Of a stretch of DNA of 64,000 nucleotides, positions 61,367 through 64,000 are shown one piece after another. Under the pieces are notes generated by a model. That model worked only from the letters and a program-made list of their open reading frames with translations, did no database searches and was not told the DNA's origin. The stretch is from Clostridium lundense DSM 17049 (GTDB taxonomy: Bacteria > Bacillota > Clostridia > Clostridiales > Clostridiaceae). A program made the translations under genes and the position numbers. Each line of letters opens with the position of its first letter. Within the stretch, counting starts at the first letter, position 1. The stretch spans positions 25,092-89,091 of the forward strand of contig NZ_JHVC01000017.1 of NCBI RefSeq assembly GCF_000619945.1. The letters are read 5' to 3'.

Positions 61367-62710
61367 ATGAAAAAATTTGGGGCTTGGTTAGTAATTATTT
61401 TTATTTTACTTATTGCTTCTATATCATATCCAATTTCACAATATTATTATACAAAAAATTGGGAAGATAAAATATACCCAACTACATTTATTAATGACAT
61501 TGATGTATCTGGGAAAAGAAAAGATGAAGCTATAAAAATATTGAACAATAATTTTAAAAAAGTAAAGGATACTAACATTTCAGTTAAAGCTGGAAATAAA
61601 ACTTATACACTACAATTATCTAAAGCTAATCCTAAATACAATATAGAAGATGTGGTAAATGATGCCTTATCATATGGGAAAAATTTAGGTTTATTAAAAA
61701 AAGCTAATGAAATAAAAAATCCAAAGGAAAGAAAACTTAGCATTAATGTAAAATATGATACAAAATATATTGAAAAATTTATAAGTAATATAGAAAAAGA
61801 TATTAATAAACCTCCAAGTAACGCCTCAATCAAAATCACATCTCCAAGTAACATATATGTTACAAAGGATGTAAAAGGTGTTAGATTAAATAAAAAAGAT
61901 TTAATGGATAGTATTTTATCTAAAATTAATACTGCTGAGAACAACAATAATAAAGTAATAGCTAAAATTGAAACCTATAGTGGGAATATTACTGAAGAAA
62001 AGTTAAGACAAATAAATTCTATAGTTTCTTCTTTTTCTACAAACTTTGGTAATTCTCCAGAAGGTAGAGTTACTAATATTCAAATTGCTACAAACACATT
62101 AAATGGAATATTAATTATGCCTGGTGATACTTTTAGTTTTAATAAACTTATAGGAAACACAACCGCAGAGAAAGGCTATAAAGAAGCTCCTATAATTATT
62201 AACAATAAGCTAGAAGCAGGTATCGGTGGAGGATTGTGTCAAGTATCTACAACTTTATATAATGCAATTATAAGATGTAATATTAAATCAATAGAAAGGA
62301 CAAATCATTCTATAGCTCCTGCTTATATAGAGCCTGGATTTGATGCTACAGTATCAAATAAAGATATTGACTACAAATTTAAGAATACACTATCTTATCC
62401 TATTTATATAGAAGGCTATACAAATGATGGTAAAATAACTTTCAATGTTTATTCTAATAGTTCTTTTAATAAAGTAAAATATAATCTTGTAAATGAAATA
62501 TATGAAAAAACAGATCCTAAAAAAGTTGAAGAACCAGACCCTACTTTACCAAAAGGCACTATAAAAAAAGTTCAATCTCCTAAACCTGGTTGTAAAGTAA
62601 AAGTTTTTTTAGTACGCTATGAAAACAATAAAGAAGTATCTAGAGAACTTATTTCAACTGATCTATACAAACCATCAGATGAAATAATTAAAATAGGAAC
62701 TAAAAGTTAA
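61367..62710 (+). CDS. VanW-family cell-envelope protein
   Basis: A 447-residue membrane-anchored protein: short cytoplasmic end, one membrane helix (about 6-27), an outer region with two putative peptidoglycan-binding-type segments (TFINDIDVSGKRKDEAIKIL), and a VanW domain at about 225-345 (INTLNGILIMPGD-type IATNTLNGILIMPGDTFSF, AGIGGGLCQVSTTLYNAII, NHSIAPAYIEPGFDATV). VanW is found in some vancomycin clusters but has no established role in resistance, and no van genes are here. Probably peptidoglycan related. ATG at 61367 follows AAAGGAATGATAAT. Confidence 0.92.
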   Translation: MKKFGAWLVIIFILLIASISYPISQYYYTKNWEDKIYPTTFINDIDVSGKRKDEAIKILNNNFKKVKDTNISVKAGNKTYTLQLSKANPKYNIEDVVNDALSYGKNLGLLKKANEIKNPKERKLSINVKYDTKYIEKFISNIEKDINKPPSNASIKITSPSNIYVTKDVKGVRLNKKDLMDSILSKINTAENNNNKVIAKIETYSGNITEEKLRQINSIVSSFSTNFGNSPEGRVTNIQIATNTLNGILIMPGDTFSFNKLIGNTTAEKGYKEAPIIINNKLEAGIGGGLCQVSTTLYNAIIRCNIKSIERTNHSIAPAYIEPGFDATVSNKDIDYKFKNTLSYPIYIEGYTNDGKITFNVYSNSSFNKVKYNLVNEIYEKTDPKKVEEPDPTLPKGTIKKVQSPKPGCKVKVFLVRYENNKEVSRELISTDLYKPSDEIIKIGTKS

Positions 62711-62797
62711 GCAATTACTTATTCTAATTTTCCTATACCCTCCGATATGATAATATAAATATAAAATATAAAATTATATTTTAAGGGGGATTAATAC

Positions 62798-63862
62798 ATG
62801 GATAAAAAAATAAATGTTGGTTTAATAGGGTATAGCTCTGGAGGTAGAATCTATAATGCACCTATTATTGCTAGTGTACCTGGATTAAAAATAGTTAAGA
62901 TATTTGAAAGACAGAAAGAAAATGTTAATTTAGCAAATATTAATTTTCCCAAAAGCTCTATAGTATCTGATACAAAAGACATATTTGAGGATAGTTCCAT
63001 AGATTTAGTAGTTATTGCTACTCCTACTCCATATCATTATGAATTAGCTTATAAAGCTTTATCTAACAATAAAAATGTAATAGTAGAGAAACCTTTTACA
63101 GTGACTAGCAAAGAAGCCGATAATTTAATTCAATTAGCTAAAGATAAAAATAGGCTTTTAACTGTACATCATAATAGGCGATTTGATAGCGATTTTAAAA
63201 CAGTAGAAAAGATTATAAAAAACCATGCTTTAGGTAAATTAGTGCAATATGAAGTGCATTTTGACAGATATAAACCTGAAATTAAAAAAGATTCCTGGAA
63301 AGAACAAAATATTCCTGGTTCTGGTATGCTGTATGATTTAGGAGCTCATTTAATAGATGGAGCGCAGTGGCTTTTTGGACTTACAGAAGAAATAACTGCT
63401 GATATTAGGATAGAGAGACAAGGTGGTAAAGCACCTGATTGTTTCAATATAGTATTAGGTTATCCTAATTTAAAGGTAGTGCTAAAATCTAGTATGTTAG
63501 TAAGAGAAAACTTGCCTCATTACATATTACTTGGTGATAAAGGCTCCTTCATAAAATATGGTATGGATCCTCAAGAAGATGCCCTAAGAGAAGGTAAATT
63601 GCCCTTACATTGTCCAAATTGGGGAGAAGAAAATGAACACCTTTGGGGTAATATAAATACAGAAATTAATGGAATGCACATTATAGGAAAAGTAGAAAGT
63701 GAAAAAGGCGATTACAGAGCTTTTTATGAAAATATATATAGAACTCTTTTAGGAGAAGAATCCCTAAAGGTTACCCCTATTCAGGCTAGAAATACTATAA
63801 GAATTATGGAAATTGCTATGGAAAGTAGTATTAGGAAATGTACATTACCTTTTAGTGAGTAG
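62798..63862 (+). CDS. Gfo/Idh/MocA-family oxidoreductase
   Basis: A 354-residue NAD(P)-dependent sugar or polyol dehydrogenase-like enzyme. Rossmann start NVGLIGYSSGGRIYNAPIIA (the GxGxxG is altered to GYSSGG), VVIATPTPYHYELAYKAL, the EKP motif VEKPFTVT, and HHNRRFDSDF in the catalytic region; the C-terminal sheet has GSGMLYDLGAHLIDGAQWLF with the catalytic His. This matches the YvaA/scyllo-inositol dehydrogenase-like branch. Substrate unknown. ATG at 62798 follows AAGGGGGGATTAATAC. Confidence 0.9.
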   Translation: MDKKINVGLIGYSSGGRIYNAPIIASVPGLKIVKIFERQKENVNLANINFPKSSIVSDTKDIFEDSSIDLVVIATPTPYHYELAYKALSNNKNVIVEKPFTVTSKEADNLIQLAKDKNRLLTVHHNRRFDSDFKTVEKIIKNHALGKLVQYEVHFDRYKPEIKKDSWKEQNIPGSGMLYDLGAHLIDGAQWLFGLTEEITADIRIERQGGKAPDCFNIVLGYPNLKVVLKSSMLVRENLPHYILLGDKGSFIKYGMDPQEDALREGKLPLHCPNWGEENEHLWGNINTEINGMHIIGKVESEKGDYRAFYENIYRTLLGEESLKVTPIQARNTIRIMEIAMESSIRKCTLPFSE

Positions 63863-63921
63863 TATATAAAAGAGAGTGTGAAAGTTTTTCTGTAAATAGC
63901 TTTCTATGATAATTATTTTAT

Positions 63922-63953
63922 AGGCATGGAGGTCATGGTAAAACTCCATGCCT
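63922..63953. terminator. Hairpin near the right edge
   Basis: AGGCATGGAG and CTCCATGCCT, ten-base perfect arms about 60 bases after the oxidoreductase stop. Only a weak T-run; probably the 3' end of that transcript. Confidence 0.5.
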
Positions 63954-64000
63954 TAATTACAATATAATTAACAATGAATTGCATGTCAAGAACACCCTAG

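Noticed and set aside
61367..62710. Vancomycin resistance locus
   Set aside because: Only a VanW-family gene is present; vanA/B, vanH, vanX and the vanRS pair are absent, and VanW alone is widespread in Firmicutes.
63950..64000. Start of another gene at the right edge
   Set aside because: Short frames on both strands reach the edge, but too little sequence is present to support a call.

Overview
The window is A+T-rich (roughly 70% or more by eye) DNA from a spore-forming Firmicute. Evidence for a spore-former is an alpha/beta-type SASP, two germinant-receptor operons, a UVDE endonuclease and a sigma-G-type promoter. Clostridial markers are pyruvate:ferredoxin oxidoreductase, strong AGGAGG ribosome sites, CWB2 cell-wall repeats and PTS-linked dihydroxyacetone kinase. 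The protein set looks most like Clostridium sporogenes / proteolytic C. botulinum; this is a judgement from memory, not a search. No rRNA, tRNA, CRISPR array, prophage block or intact insertion sequence was seen.

Layout. 1-6.6 kb: the 5' half of a PFOR gene (cut by the window edge), murG, a SASP gene and an orphan multi-PAS histidine kinase. 6.7-12 kb: recJ, a CWB2 surface protein, a guanidine-modifying (DDAH-like) enzyme and an endonuclease IV-like TIM barrel. 12-17 kb: a germinant-receptor operon with order A-B-C-B whose C gene is frameshifted at an A9 run. 17-20.2 kb: a thiamine salvage operon thiW-thiD-thiM-thiE behind a TPP riboswitch. 20.5-26 kb: uvsE, a GtrA-like gene and a second receptor operon (B-C-A) with a sigma-G-like promoter. 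26-28.5 kb: M16 peptidase, DJ-1/PfpI protein and RseC-like protein.

28.6-35.7 kb is a glycerol/dihydroxyacetone module. glpF-dhaK-dhaL-dhaM-glpP appears to be driven by a textbook -24/-12 sigma-54 promoter with two 17-bp inverted repeats upstream (likely activator sites) and a consensus cre just downstream. The adjacent gene encodes a sigma-54 activator. glpK has its own sigma-A promoter and a leader terminator that fits control by the GlpP antiterminator. 35.9-42.5 kb: arginase, parC/parE and a small holin-like membrane protein. 42.5-52.7 kb: TVP38 protein, three chemoreceptors, a TPR protein, a secreted NlpC/P60-like enzyme and an M29-type aminopeptidase. The chemoreceptor gene at 50963-52666 is preceded by a complete cobalamin riboswitch with its own promoter, an unexpected pairing.

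53-58.2 kb: a glucose-type PTS operon (ptsG, crr, ptsH, ptsI) behind a LicT/GlcT-type antiterminator gene and an overlapping RAT/terminator. 58.5-63.9 kb: manA, a divergent LspA-like membrane protein, a half-size aromatic-acid-exporter-like protein, a VanW protein and a Gfo/Idh/MocA oxidoreductase.

Scattered through the gaps is a family of degenerate hairpin repeats whose arms are built of imperfect tandem heptamers (AGAGTAC/AGATTAC type). One copy supplies the stop codon and last codons of the TPR gene.
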